Shown: piece after piece, positions 18,365-26,052 of the stretch
Layout of the letters: each line of letters begins with the position of its first letter
Numbering within the stretch: the first letter of the stretch is position 1
Assembly: GCF_900232995.1 (NCBI RefSeq)
Contig: NZ_OCVX01000006.1
Coordinates: 36,373-84,982 of the forward strand
Direction: 5' to 3'
DNA length: 48,610 nucleotides
Source: Mycobacterium simulans
GTDB taxonomy: Bacteria; Actinomycetota; Actinomycetes; Mycobacteriales; Mycobacteriaceae
Made by a program: the position numbers and the translations under genes
The notes under the pieces: model-generated
The model's database searches: none
What the model saw: only the letters and a program-made list of their open reading frames with translations
What the model was told of the DNA's origin: nothing

Positions 18365-19023
18365 AATGTCCTTCCCGCCGCACACTGCGGTTCAGGGTAG
18401 ATTTGCGGTGGTCACGAGACGCAAAATGCGCCCGGTGTGTCGTGCCCGGAATTCGGTGTTGTTCGCCAACAGCGGCTCGTCGTTTTCGCAACAGGCAAGC
18501 TTTTCCGGCGCTCCTGGAGAACACCGACCGCGGCTTGCGCGCGCCCGCCGGCAAGCCCCCACCTAAAGTCGGCGCGCGGATCACGACCGTAGCCAGCGTC
18601 TCGGCCGCCCGGGGAACGGTTAGCAGTGATGGCTCAAATCGCCCGTAGTGCAGCGTAATTGATCGTTACCGGTACGGTGCCCGTACGCCTGCGGTACGGC
18701 TACCAACCGCCCGCGGACGCCAGTGACGTCGCCCGCCACGCGCCGCGGCGACGTCGCCCGGGTCCTCCGAAGTATTGACGGCCACTACGGACTGCTTGTC
18801 TCCCATTGCGCGACAACCGGATTGGTCAGTGACAGCTCCAAATGCGAGCCGGATGACTCCGGTCGGTTCCCAGTCATTGGCGGTGGTCCCGAACGTAGAA
18901 GGAACTTAGATGTGGGTGGAGCTTGCTGAAGCGGTGCTGCGCGCCGAAAAGTGCCGAAATCTTGCGATTTGGGCATCGTCACAGCTTCCGATAGTGAAGA
19001 ATTTGCGGGGTGAAAGGACCACA
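18365..19023. other. intergenic region between plc and PE_PGRS; no gene seen
   Basis: Short open frames here have no recognisable coding character. The last 120 bases before 19024 carry the A/T-richer leader with GTGAAAGG ribosome binding site typical of PE_PGRS genes. Divergent promoters for plc and the PE_PGRS gene must lie here. Confidence 0.5.
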
Positions 19024-20994
19024 ATGTCGTATCTAGTCGCCGCGCCGGATCTGTTGATTACAGCAGCGGTAGATGCGGCTGCGATCGGCTCCTCAATGAG
19101 GGCGGCGAACCTAGCGGCGTTGGCTCCGACCAGCACTCTGATGACTGCCGCTGCTGACGAAGTATCGGCAGCGATTGCATCGCTGTTTTCTGGCTACGGC
19201 CAGGAATACCAGGCGATCAGTGCGCGGGCGGCGGCGCTTCATGAGCAATTTGTGCAGGCATTGAGTAACGCCAGCGGGGCGTATGCGGCCGCGGAGGCGG
19301 CCAATGCCACCCCCCTGCAGCCCCTCGTTGACAACATTCTGGGTGTGATCAATGCCCCCACGAACTTCCTGTTGGGGCGTCCATTGATCGGCAACGGGAC
19401 TAACGGCATTCCCGGCACCGGGCAAGCCGGTGGAGACGGCGGGATTCTGTGGGGCAATGGCGGCACGGGTGGGTCGGGTGGATTCGGTCAGAGTGGAGGG
19501 CGCGGCGGTAATGCCGGGTTGATCGGTAATGGTGGAGTCGGCGGCGCCGGCGGTAGCCGCGGCGGGACAGGCGGGGCCGGAGGCACGGGCGGGTTGTTGT
19601 GGGGCAATGGCGGGGCCGGCGGCGCTGGCGGTGTCGGCGGAGGAAGCATCGCCGCTGGGGCCGGTGGGATCGGCGGCAGCGCATTGTCCTTGGTCGGCGC
19701 CCCGGGCGCGACCGGCAACGCCGGGACGTATTACCCAGACGTGACATTCGCGACCCCAGAAGAGGCACTTGCTCTGCTCCTGGCGACACCAGACGCGAAT
19801 TTCCTATTGATCGGCACCGACGGCACGAATCTGGCTGCAATCCTGGCCGACCCGGCTGGCACCCCGAACTTCCATGCGTTCATGCAGCAAAGCGTCACCT
19901 CCGCGTCGACGATCGTCACGCACACCACCATCTCCAACCCCTCGTGGACGACCATGCAGACGGGTGTGTGGAGCGAGACGGCCGGCGTCAGCAACAACGT
20001 CTTTACCCCTTGGACGTACGACAACTGGCCGACCATCTACAACCAACTCGAGAACACCTATGGCGACCAGGTCAACACCACGGTCATCGCCAACTGGTTA
20101 CCCATAACCGAAATCGCCGGCGCCGGCTCGAACCCCGCCGACCACATCGAATTCGTCCCGCAGGTCGCGGGCGACACGGATTGGATAGCGACACAAAACC
20201 TCGTCGGCCAGAAGAGCCGGGCCGCGATTCTGGCGGCCGATCCAGCCAAAGGCAATCTCATTTTTTCCTACTTCGTAGGTGTCGATAACAACGCGCATCA
20301 ATACGGCGGCGATTCACCGCAATACCGGCTGGCCATTCAGAACATGGACTACAACCTCGGTTCCCAGACCCTAGACGGTGGTGGGCTGTTGGGAGCGGTA
20401 GCCGAATGGGAGTTCAACCACCCCGGCGAGGAATTTTCCACGCTCATCGTCACCGACCATGGCGAAATAGGGCCCAACGAGTTCGGCCGCGGTCACGGCT
20501 TCCAATCACCCCGTGAGACAGCGACATTCCTCATGTTCGATCAGGCCGGCAATGATCTGCGAGACGGGTACATCAACAACTCATGGCAGATCGTGAGTGT
20601 GACGCCAACAATCATGGATCAATTCGGCATTCCGACGCCGACTTATATGCAGGGCGCGCCCCTGACGGCCCACAGCTTCGACGGCACTTACGTTGATCCC
20701 GGCGCCAACCTGTTCACGGTGCTCAGCGCCGATTTCGCTGCACAGGGTTATCCCGATATTGCGACCAACGTAAATCTGGTGTCGCGCACGGTCGTGGCCA
20801 CGATTCCCTCCCTGGTGTACGACCAGGTAAGCAGCATCGTCAATTCGGTGCCCAGCTTCCTACAGGTACCGGTCTCATGGCTCGGCGCCGGCGTGTACCA
20901 GGCGGTTAATATCCCCGCACAAATCTGGGTCCGGCTCACCGGCGTGACCGGCAACCAAATCACCCCGCCGGTAATCAACCCATTCCTGCCCTAG
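19024..20994 (+). CDS. PE_PGRS protein fused to a type I phosphodiesterase/nucleotide pyrophosphatase domain
   Basis: The 656-residue protein starts at ATG 19024 behind GGTGAAAGG. A PE domain (about 1-95: MSYLVAAPDLLITAAVDAAA, ending in a YAAAEAANATPLQ helix) and an LLGRPLIGNG linker precede a short PGRS block (about 130-225) of GGAGG/GNGG repeats. The rest (about 235-560) is an alkaline-phosphatase-superfamily domain: IGTDGTN (D266), a TISNPSWTTMQTG segment with the probable Thr/Ser nucleophile, VDNNAHQYG (D421, H425), VTDHG (D478, H479) and GRGHG (H491), a complete set of two-metal ligands. It should hydrolyse a phosphodiester or nucleotide-type substrate. PE domains guide ESX-5 (type VII) export, so it probably acts at the cell surface. 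It is divergent from phospholipase C, which suggests, by inference, linked use of phospholipid-derived phosphodiesters. Confidence 0.9.
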   Translation: MSYLVAAPDLLITAAVDAAAIGSSMRAANLAALAPTSTLMTAAADEVSAAIASLFSGYGQEYQAISARAAALHEQFVQALSNASGAYAAAEAANATPLQPLVDNILGVINAPTNFLLGRPLIGNGTNGIPGTGQAGGDGGILWGNGGTGGSGGFGQSGGRGGNAGLIGNGGVGGAGGSRGGTGGAGGTGGLLWGNGGAGGAGGVGGGSIAAGAGGIGGSALSLVGAPGATGNAGTYYPDVTFATPEEALALLLATPDANFLLIGTDGTNLAAILADPAGTPNFHAFMQQSVTSASTIVTHTTISNPSWTTMQTGVWSETAGVSNNVFTPWTYDNWPTIYNQLENTYGDQVNTTVIANWLPITEIAGAGSNPADHIEFVPQVAGDTDWIATQNLVGQKSRAAILAADPAKGNLIFSYFVGVDNNAHQYGGDSPQYRLAIQNMDYNLGSQTLDGGGLLGAVAEWEFNHPGEEFSTLIVTDHGEIGPNEFGRGHGFQSPRETATFLMFDQAGNDLRDGYINNSWQIVSVTPTIMDQFGIPTPTYMQGAPLTAHSFDGTYVDPGANLFTVLSADFAAQGYPDIATNVNLVSRTVVATIPSLVYDQVSSIVNSVPSFLQVPVSWLGAGVYQAVNIPAQIWVRLTGVTGNQITPPVINPFLP

Positions 20995-21218
20995 GGCATG
21001 TCAACCCTGTTCGCACCCGCGCCTAACTTCGGCGGCGGCCTGGGTGATCTGCTGGGCTTGAGAAGCGTTGCGGGGCAAGCCTGATCGGAAAGACCGAGTC
21101 AATACACAGGTCGCTGATCTCCTCGACCGATCCATCGCTGTGGGCGCATTCCGGCACCCACGGGCGACTCATCGTCGATCCGGCGCACACGAATTCAAAT
21201 ACAATCCGCAGCAAAATC

Positions 21219-21569
21219 TCAGACGTACTCGTCAACAGATATCATCAGTGTCGGCGCGGGACTATTCAAATCATCGATATACTGATGGCCAGGCCCTTCG
21301 CTATCGATCAATGGCAGTAGCTTATCGAGGATCTCTACTAGTTTCGCATCATCCAGGCGCCATACAACGGTTTGCAACCCCAGCTCGATATCGACCATTC
21401 CGCGTTCGCGCACTATCCCGTGGTGGACACCATCGATCTCGAGAGTCGCCTGGCCGCCCTCGTGGGCCAACCGCACAGCTGACTGGAAAAGGCGAAGCCC
21501 ATCCCGATCCGCAGCAGCCAGAACCACGTCACCAAAGTAATTGGCCGGCTTGACACGAAAAATGGTCAT
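21219..21569 (-). CDS. conserved-looking hypothetical protein
   Basis: The 116-residue protein has amphipathic composition and coherent secondary structure (MTIFRVKPANYFGDVVLAAA, then FQSAVRLAHEGGQATLEI, and a C-terminal VEILDKLLPLID helix) and an acidic end. No signal peptide, membrane segment or catalytic motif is seen, and I do not recognise the family. GC content is lower than that of the neighbouring genes. Small acidic genes like this in accessory regions are sometimes immunity or antitoxin proteins, but nothing here proves it. Confidence 0.6.
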   Translation of the reverse strand: MTIFRVKPANYFGDVVLAAADRDGLRLFQSAVRLAHEGGQATLEIDGVHHGIVRERGMVDIELGLQTVVWRLDDAKLVEILDKLLPLIDSEGPGHQYIDDLNSPAPTLMISVDEYV

Positions 21570-21823
21570 TCTGATCCAATCACTTGTGAGTTGGAAGGTC
21601 CCCGATGGGAATGTTTGCCACCGAGAGGTCGGCGAATCGTGCGGATTGTAATCCCGGCATCGGTGGTCGCCTGACGCTTCTTAGCTGGCTAACCGGGTGT
21701 GCCGCGTGCGGCACAATACTCCCATCTTCTCGGCCACGTGCGAGATGGACAAATCATCGGCAATTACTGATATCACGGCCTGATACCGCTGCTCGGCCAC
21801 GCTCAACTCCTTCATCGAAGGAG

Positions 21824-21890
21824 TGTCAAGCATCAGCCGAAACAATGTCATGCATCAACCGACGCCAAATGTCAAGCATCAGACGAGACA
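21824..21890 (+). repeat. three short imperfect direct repeats (TGTCA-GCATCA)
   Basis: Units begin at 21824, 21846 and 21870 and share TGTCA(A/T)GCATCA followed by (G/A)-CGA-CA (22- and 24-base spacing). Such clustered repeats are typical of insertion-sequence ends that carry multiple transposase-binding sites (for example IS21-type). No transposase accompanies them, so this is probably the leftover end of a lost element. Confidence 0.5.
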
Positions 21891-21901
21891 ATACAGCATT
21901 T

Positions 21902-21950
21902 CTTGTGGGGCGGGCGGGGCTCGAAACCGTGACCAACGGATTACGGAACG
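21902..21950 (-). other. degenerate tRNA 3'-half-like sequence, possible attachment-site scar
   Basis: On the minus strand the segment reads like the end of a tRNA: AATCCGTTGGTC (anticodon stem 3' side and variable loop), a degenerate T-arm around TTTCGAGCCCCG, and GCCCGCCCCACAA in place of an acceptor 3' end with CCA. No 5' half (D-arm, acceptor 5' strand) is found upstream. Partial tRNA duplicates of this kind mark integration sites of phages or islands. It resembles a Met- or Lys-type tRNA tail, but identity is uncertain. Confidence 0.35.
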
Positions 21951-22381
21951 GCCAATCTCGCCAGGTCCCGATAATACGCAACAGTTCTGTGCGGTAAGGG
22001 ATTAGCCGTCCCGACGATCCCGCCAAAACCGGGCAGATCAGGTCTTTTCTCCATCATTCGCGATGGATAAACGATGACTGCTGCGCCGCCTTAAGCACAC
22101 TCTGCCACTGCGGCGCCGGCTGTGTCGCAGGCGAGGACCTAGTCGGGAGCAGTCTGGAACAACACGCTGGGCACATGCTGAACGACCCTGTGCCTACTCA
22201 TCACCCACCTCGCCACAGACCGACCCCAGGACGTAGCGGTAGCGCGTTTTGGCAGGTCGCCGGTGATTCTCGCGCCGGCAGCGGGATGCTTGACGTTCAC
22301 GGGCACAGGTCGTTCGGCATCGTGCATAACGTGTGGCCCCTCGATGGTCCCAGCGCGACGTCCGTACGACTGCCTCCGGGA

Positions 22382-22413
22382 ATCAGCTCTAACTGATATC
22401 AGTTAAAGCTGAT
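22382..22413. promoter_or_regulatory. operator palindrome of the HigBA-like locus
   Basis: A central perfect 16-base palindrome TAACTGATATCAGTTA (22390-22405) is extended by matching outer arms ATCAGCT (22382-22388) and AGCTGAT (22407-22413), giving a 32-base near-perfect dyad. A TAGTAT -10-like box (22413-22418) follows directly, 4 bases before the toxin ATG, so transcription would be leaderless or nearly so. It is the expected binding site for the HigA-like antitoxin. Confidence 0.75.
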
Positions 22414-22421
22414 AGTATGCC

Positions 22422-22828
22422 ATGGTGCGGAAATGGGAGGTCGATCTGACCCTCATCGAAGCGTGGATCGACAGCCTCGACGACGAGGAATACGACAACG
22501 TGATTGCGGCTCTTGAGCAACTGGAGGAACACGGACCGGTCACGCGCCGACCTTCGTGGACACCCTCGAGGGATCAGAGCACCCGAACATGAAAGAGCTT
22601 CGGCCTCGCGCCACGAAAGGCGGAGCGCACATACGAGTGCTCTTCGCCTTCGACATCCAGTCTCGGGCGATCATGCTGGACGCCGGAGACAAGAAAGGAA
22701 ATTGGACGAAGTGGTATACGAAGAACATCCCTATCGCCGATCGCCTGTTCACCGAACACCAAGAGAAGCTATTGAAGGTGACTGAGCAGCCAAAGCCGCT
22801 AAGCCGAAGACAAGAAAGGGAAGAAACG
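22422..22828 (+). pseudogene. HigB/RelE-type toxin, frameshifted
   Basis: From ATG 22422 the frame encodes MVRKWEVDLTLIEAWIDSLD and continues to EEHGPVTRRP, matching the N-terminal half of the phage-Gp49-like HigB toxins (Rv2022c type), then goes off at about 22553 and stops at 22590-22592. The remainder (FVDTLEGSEHPNMKELRP, VLFAFDIQSRAIMLDAGDKK, WYTKNIPIADRLF) continues in the next frame; inserting one base near 22553 restores a full-length toxin. The downstream frame has no stop before the antitoxin ATG. HigB toxins cleave mRNA at the ribosome; this copy should be inactive unless a frameshift is bypassed. Confidence 0.75.
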
Positions 22829-23137
22829 ATGACCACGCTTGATGATCTTCGGCGTCGCCGTCCGGGCAACCGTGCCCGCATTGACGCAATCAAGAACGAG
22901 ATGGACCGCGAGGTTGCGCAGTACCGTCTCCGCGAGTTGCGTGAAGAAGCTGGTTACACCCAGACCACCCTCGCTGCAGCCATCGGCGTCGGACAGAACC
23001 GCGTTTCCCAGATGGAGCACGGCAATCTGGGCACCAGCCGGGTCGATACCCTCCGCAAGTACGTCGAGGCCACAGGCGGCGAGCTGGAGGTCGCGGTGAA
23101 GCGCCCCGACGGGTCTCGCGTCTTACTGAGCCTCTAG
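22829..23137 (+). CDS. HigA-type antitoxin (XRE-family HTH)
   Basis: The 102-residue DNA-binding protein is of the Rv2021c type: an N-terminal helix (GNRARIDAIKNEMDREV), then an XRE helix-turn-helix (YRLRELREEAGYTQTTLAAA ... GVGQNRVSQMEHG) at about residues 32-75, and the terminal VDTLRKYVEATGGELEVAV strand. ATG 22829 is preferred because GAAAGGGA lies about 9 bases upstream. The reading frame is continuous with the second half of the toxin, so a toxin-tail/antitoxin fusion from GTG 22556 (193 residues) is also possible. It probably neutralises a cognate toxin and represses the palindromic operator at 22382-22413. Confidence 0.85.
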   Translation: MTTLDDLRRRRPGNRARIDAIKNEMDREVAQYRLRELREEAGYTQTTLAAAIGVGQNRVSQMEHGNLGTSRVDTLRKYVEATGGELEVAVKRPDGSRVLLSL

Positions 23138-23529
23138 CATCCGCCGGGGAGTTCTATAGGAAAACCGCGGTCCGCCCGCAGAGTCAAGATAGCTCTCGGC
23201 CAATTGCAGTGGCAACAATGTGATGTGGACCAGCAGCTAGACGTCAATGAGACGCCGGCCCCAGTGCGCTGATACGGTTGTGGCGCAACATATTTCGCCG
23301 TATGCAAAGTCGAGGCCGGTAATCGCCCAGCGCCAGGCCGAAGCCCACCCGCGGCTGCCTACTTCGTTGCCGGCGCCACCACCGCCAAGACGGTGATGCA
23401 TGCGTCACGGCGCGTTACCGTTGATCGCCTTCCCTGCGCGCTTGCGCTGCTCGCTGCGCTCGCGCAACGGCCGCGGGCGACCGGTAGAAGTCACACTGGT
23501 CATTCGCCTTATGGGCGAAATATTGAACG
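23138..23529. other. 391-bp region without a gene
   Basis: No convincing coding frame, RNA gene or repeat is seen. It may contain decayed N-terminal sequence of the IS110-type element whose tail follows. Confidence 0.4.
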
Positions 23530-23799
23530 ATGTCCGCCGCGGCCGCCAAAACCAACACCTTCCTCGGCGAACGCTACCGGCGCATCGTCAAACGCCGCGG
23601 CAAACTCAAGGCCCTCGTCGCGGTCGCCCGCTCCATCCTGGTCATCATCTGGCATCTGCTTTCCAACCCCAACGCCCGCTTCTGCGACCTCGGCCCCGAC
23701 TACCACGCCAACCGCATCGCCACCGAACGCCGACTGCGCAACCACATCGCCCAACTCACCGCCATGGGCTACCGGGTCACCCTCGAACCCGCCGCCTGA
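23530..23799 (+). mobile_element. IS110-family transposase C-terminal remnant
   Basis: An 89-residue frame (FLGERYRRIVKRRGKLKALV, ARSILVIIWHLLS, DLGPDYHANRIATERR) matches the C-terminal end of IS110/IS1111-type transposases. The N-terminal RuvC-like DEDD domain and most of transposase_20 are absent, and an in-frame stop lies just upstream (23524-23529 region). It is a dead fragment of an insertion sequence. Confidence 0.75.
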
Positions 23800-23919
23800 C
23801 CCAAATACGCACTTCCGCAACGACACCCGACTCCACAAACTCCACAAGCTCCGCCGGGTCGCTTTCCGCTGCCCACTCACCCTGGGTATTTTTCGAACCA
23901 GAGCGAGCGTCGGCGACGT

Positions 23920-24486
23920 CTACGGTCGCAGCGTGAAGTTGATGAATCGTTCGAGCTGCACTGCAGCCTGTTTGGTTGGCGTGGGGCCGGCCAGGTGCAG
24001 CATGCCGATGCCGGCAGCGAACGCGGTGTTGGCCCGCATTTCTAGCTCTTCGTCCTCAAAACCGTAGTCGCGGTACGCTTGTTTCATCGCATTCAGCAAT
24101 CGGCCGTCCGCCGATCGCACCGCCGCCGCCACAGTCTCATCGGAGCGGGCCCATTCGCGCATCGCCAGTTCGAGCTTCCAAAGGCGTGACCTGACTAGGA
24201 TCCCCGCCATTCGCAACAGGCGCTCTCGCGGTGGAATCTCGCCCATCCGCTCGACCTCGCGGCGGTCTTTATCGTGCAACTGCGCCCAGGAGTCGATCAG
24301 TGCGCGCCGGTAGGCCGCCATGTCGGCAAAATGCCAGTAGAAGCTGCCCTTCGTCACGTCGAGTCGGGCTGTCAGACGATCGAGCTTGAGCGCGTTGAGA
24401 CCCTCTTCGGACAGCAGGGCGTATCCGGCTTGCAGCCAATCGTCGACCGTCAGCCGGCTCGTTCCCGACTTGCGACGGCTCACCAT
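23920..24486 (-). CDS. TetR-family transcriptional regulator
   Basis: A 188-residue regulator with an N-terminal HTH (LTVDDWLQAGYALLSEEGLN ... DVTKGSFYWHFADMAAYRRA) and a helical effector domain ending in an LERFINFTLRP tail. ATG 24486 is chosen because it leaves the usual short TetR N-terminus; the frame extends to 24558 but overlaps the recD remnant. The ribosome binding site is weak. It stands alone between an IS110 remnant and a broken recD; it is the closest regulator downstream of the lipid operon (about 1.6 kb from its end), but no shared operator was recognised, so a role there is speculation. Confidence 0.85.
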   Translation of the reverse strand: MVSRRKSGTSRLTVDDWLQAGYALLSEEGLNALKLDRLTARLDVTKGSFYWHFADMAAYRRALIDSWAQLHDKDRREVERMGEIPPRERLLRMAGILVRSRLWKLELAMREWARSDETVAAAVRSADGRLLNAMKQAYRDYGFEDEELEMRANTAFAAGIGMLHLAGPTPTKQAAVQLERFINFTLRP

Positions 24487-24493
24487 AGCAAGC

Positions 24494-25844
24494 TTACGGG
24501 TGCTGCAATCGCATCCGCAGCCCGGTCGCCCGCGCCGCCTGTCGCTCGACCGCACCACGCACTTCGGCTTCGCCTCCGATGACCCGTACCTTGTTCTTCG
24601 CGCGCGTGACCCCTGTATAGAACAACTCCCGTGTCAGCAACCGCGAATCCTGCGGCGGCATCAGCACCGTCACTCGTCGGCCTGGCTGCCCTGGCTCTTG
24701 TGGATCGTCATCGCGTGCATGGTCTCGACGTCGGAAAGCCGGCCGGTGGCGAAGTCAAGCCGCCCGGTCGCCCCGGCGATCACGGCCCCGAAGGCCGTCG
24801 GGACCGGCCACCGCTACACCGGTGTCGCCGTCGTACACCCGCAGTCCGTAGTCATTGGCCGTCACCAGCAGGGGTCGTCCGGCGTACCACTGTGACCACG
24901 GCGGTTGGCCGGTCTCCTCGGCGAGCCAGATCTCTGCCTGCCGGTTCCAGTGCTGCACACCAAACGGCCCGCGCCGGTGCGCGCACAGCAGTCGGTGTTC
25001 GTTCAGTGCGCCCAACGCCGTGTCCGCTGCGCCCAACAGCGCAGCCTCACGCAGCCGCAGCGCATGCGGCAGCACGACCCTTCGTCTCGGTGCCGTTGGA
25101 TCGTCATCCTCGATGAACTCGATATGTTCGTCGGCCGAACGCAGCAGCGCCACTACGTGATCCGCGTCGCCGGCTCGTATCGCCTGCGCCAAGGTAGCGA
25201 TCGATTTCCCAAACCGGTGCGAGGTGCGCAGCGCCGCCACCCGCACGTCGCCGCGTGCCGACACACCATCCACCAGATCCGCCAACACCGCCCCGGCTTC
25301 CACAGAGGCCAGCTGGTCGGCGTCGCCAACCAGGATCAGCCGCGCTGCGGGACGGACCGCCTCGGCCAGTCGGGCCATCAGCGTCAGGGACACCATCGAC
25401 GTCTCGTCCACCACGATCACGTCGTGCGGCAACGATTTTGCGCGATCGTGGCGAAAGCGCGCTGATGTGTTCGGTTTACGGCCGAGCAGACGATGCAGCG
25501 TCACCGCATCGAATTCGCCCACCTGCTCCTGCATCGCCTCGGCCAGGCGTGCCGCGGCCTTACCCGTGGGCGCCGCCAACGCGATCCGGATTCGTGACCC
25601 GCCGACGATTTCGGCCTGCTCGGCCGCGGCCGCAAGCGGCCGGGCGATCGTGGTCGTCCTCCCGGTGCCCGGCCCACCGCTCAGGACGGTAACCGCGACC
25701 GCAACCCGCTCATCGTTCTCCCGGCCGAGTACGCAAAGCCGTTGCGCGACATGTACATCAGTAGCCTCTAGGACTCCGGCCTTCGTTGAACAGGCGCAGT
25801 ACGTCGCCGGCGGCTACGGCGACCTCGACGTCGCTGACCGTCAC
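24494..25844 (-). pseudogene. recD: recD (exodeoxyribonuclease V alpha subunit) pseudogene
   Basis: Fragments of RecD lie in several minus-strand frames. They begin with VTVSDVEVAVAAGDVLRLFN near GTG 25844. Next come AADVHVAQRLC-like and NDERVAVA pieces, which join straight to SGGPGTGRTTTIAR (Walker A with Lys replaced by Arg), so more than 100 residues are missing between them. The helicase core runs APTGKAAARLAEAM, VIVVDETSMVSL, LVGDADQLASVEAGAVLADL and DYGLRVYDGDTGVAVAGPDG to about 24755. Two frameshifts then lead through MHAMTIHKSQGSQADE and LFYTGVTRAKNKVRVIG to a normal end at the TAA at 24494-24496. RecD would unwind DNA ends with RecBC; this copy is dead, and recB and recC are not in the window. 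Confidence 0.85.
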
Positions 25845-26052
25845 ACCGGCCTCGCATCCAATAGGCCAGACAGCGCCGTCACCAACCCGTCCGGTGGAAG
25901 CCAGCCGAAGACGCCGGTCGGATGGCTACCCAACTTGACTCAAGATTCACAGTCGTCGCGCTTGAGCAAACTAATTTGACAAATTTCGGGTCAGAGGGCA
26001 CTTTCCTCATTCCGACACCCTATGACCAGCTAATTCATCGGTGGATTCAGGC

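Larger units (their letters stand above)
21570..22381. other. 811-bp region without a convincing gene
   Basis: Apart from the direct repeats and the tRNA-like scar, I see only short, poorly biased open frames. Composition is patchy and lower in GC than the flanking genes, consistent with decayed mobile DNA. Confidence 0.45.

Noticed and set aside
20998..21084. 28-codon frame after the PE_PGRS gene (MSTLFAPAPNFGGG)
   Set aside because: Too short, no ribosome binding site; probably chance in a GC-rich trailer.
23393..24067. Plus-strand 224-codon frame
   Set aside because: It overlaps the IS110 remnant in another frame and the 3' end of tetR; composition (Pro/Thr/Ser runs) is that of a GC-rich shadow frame.
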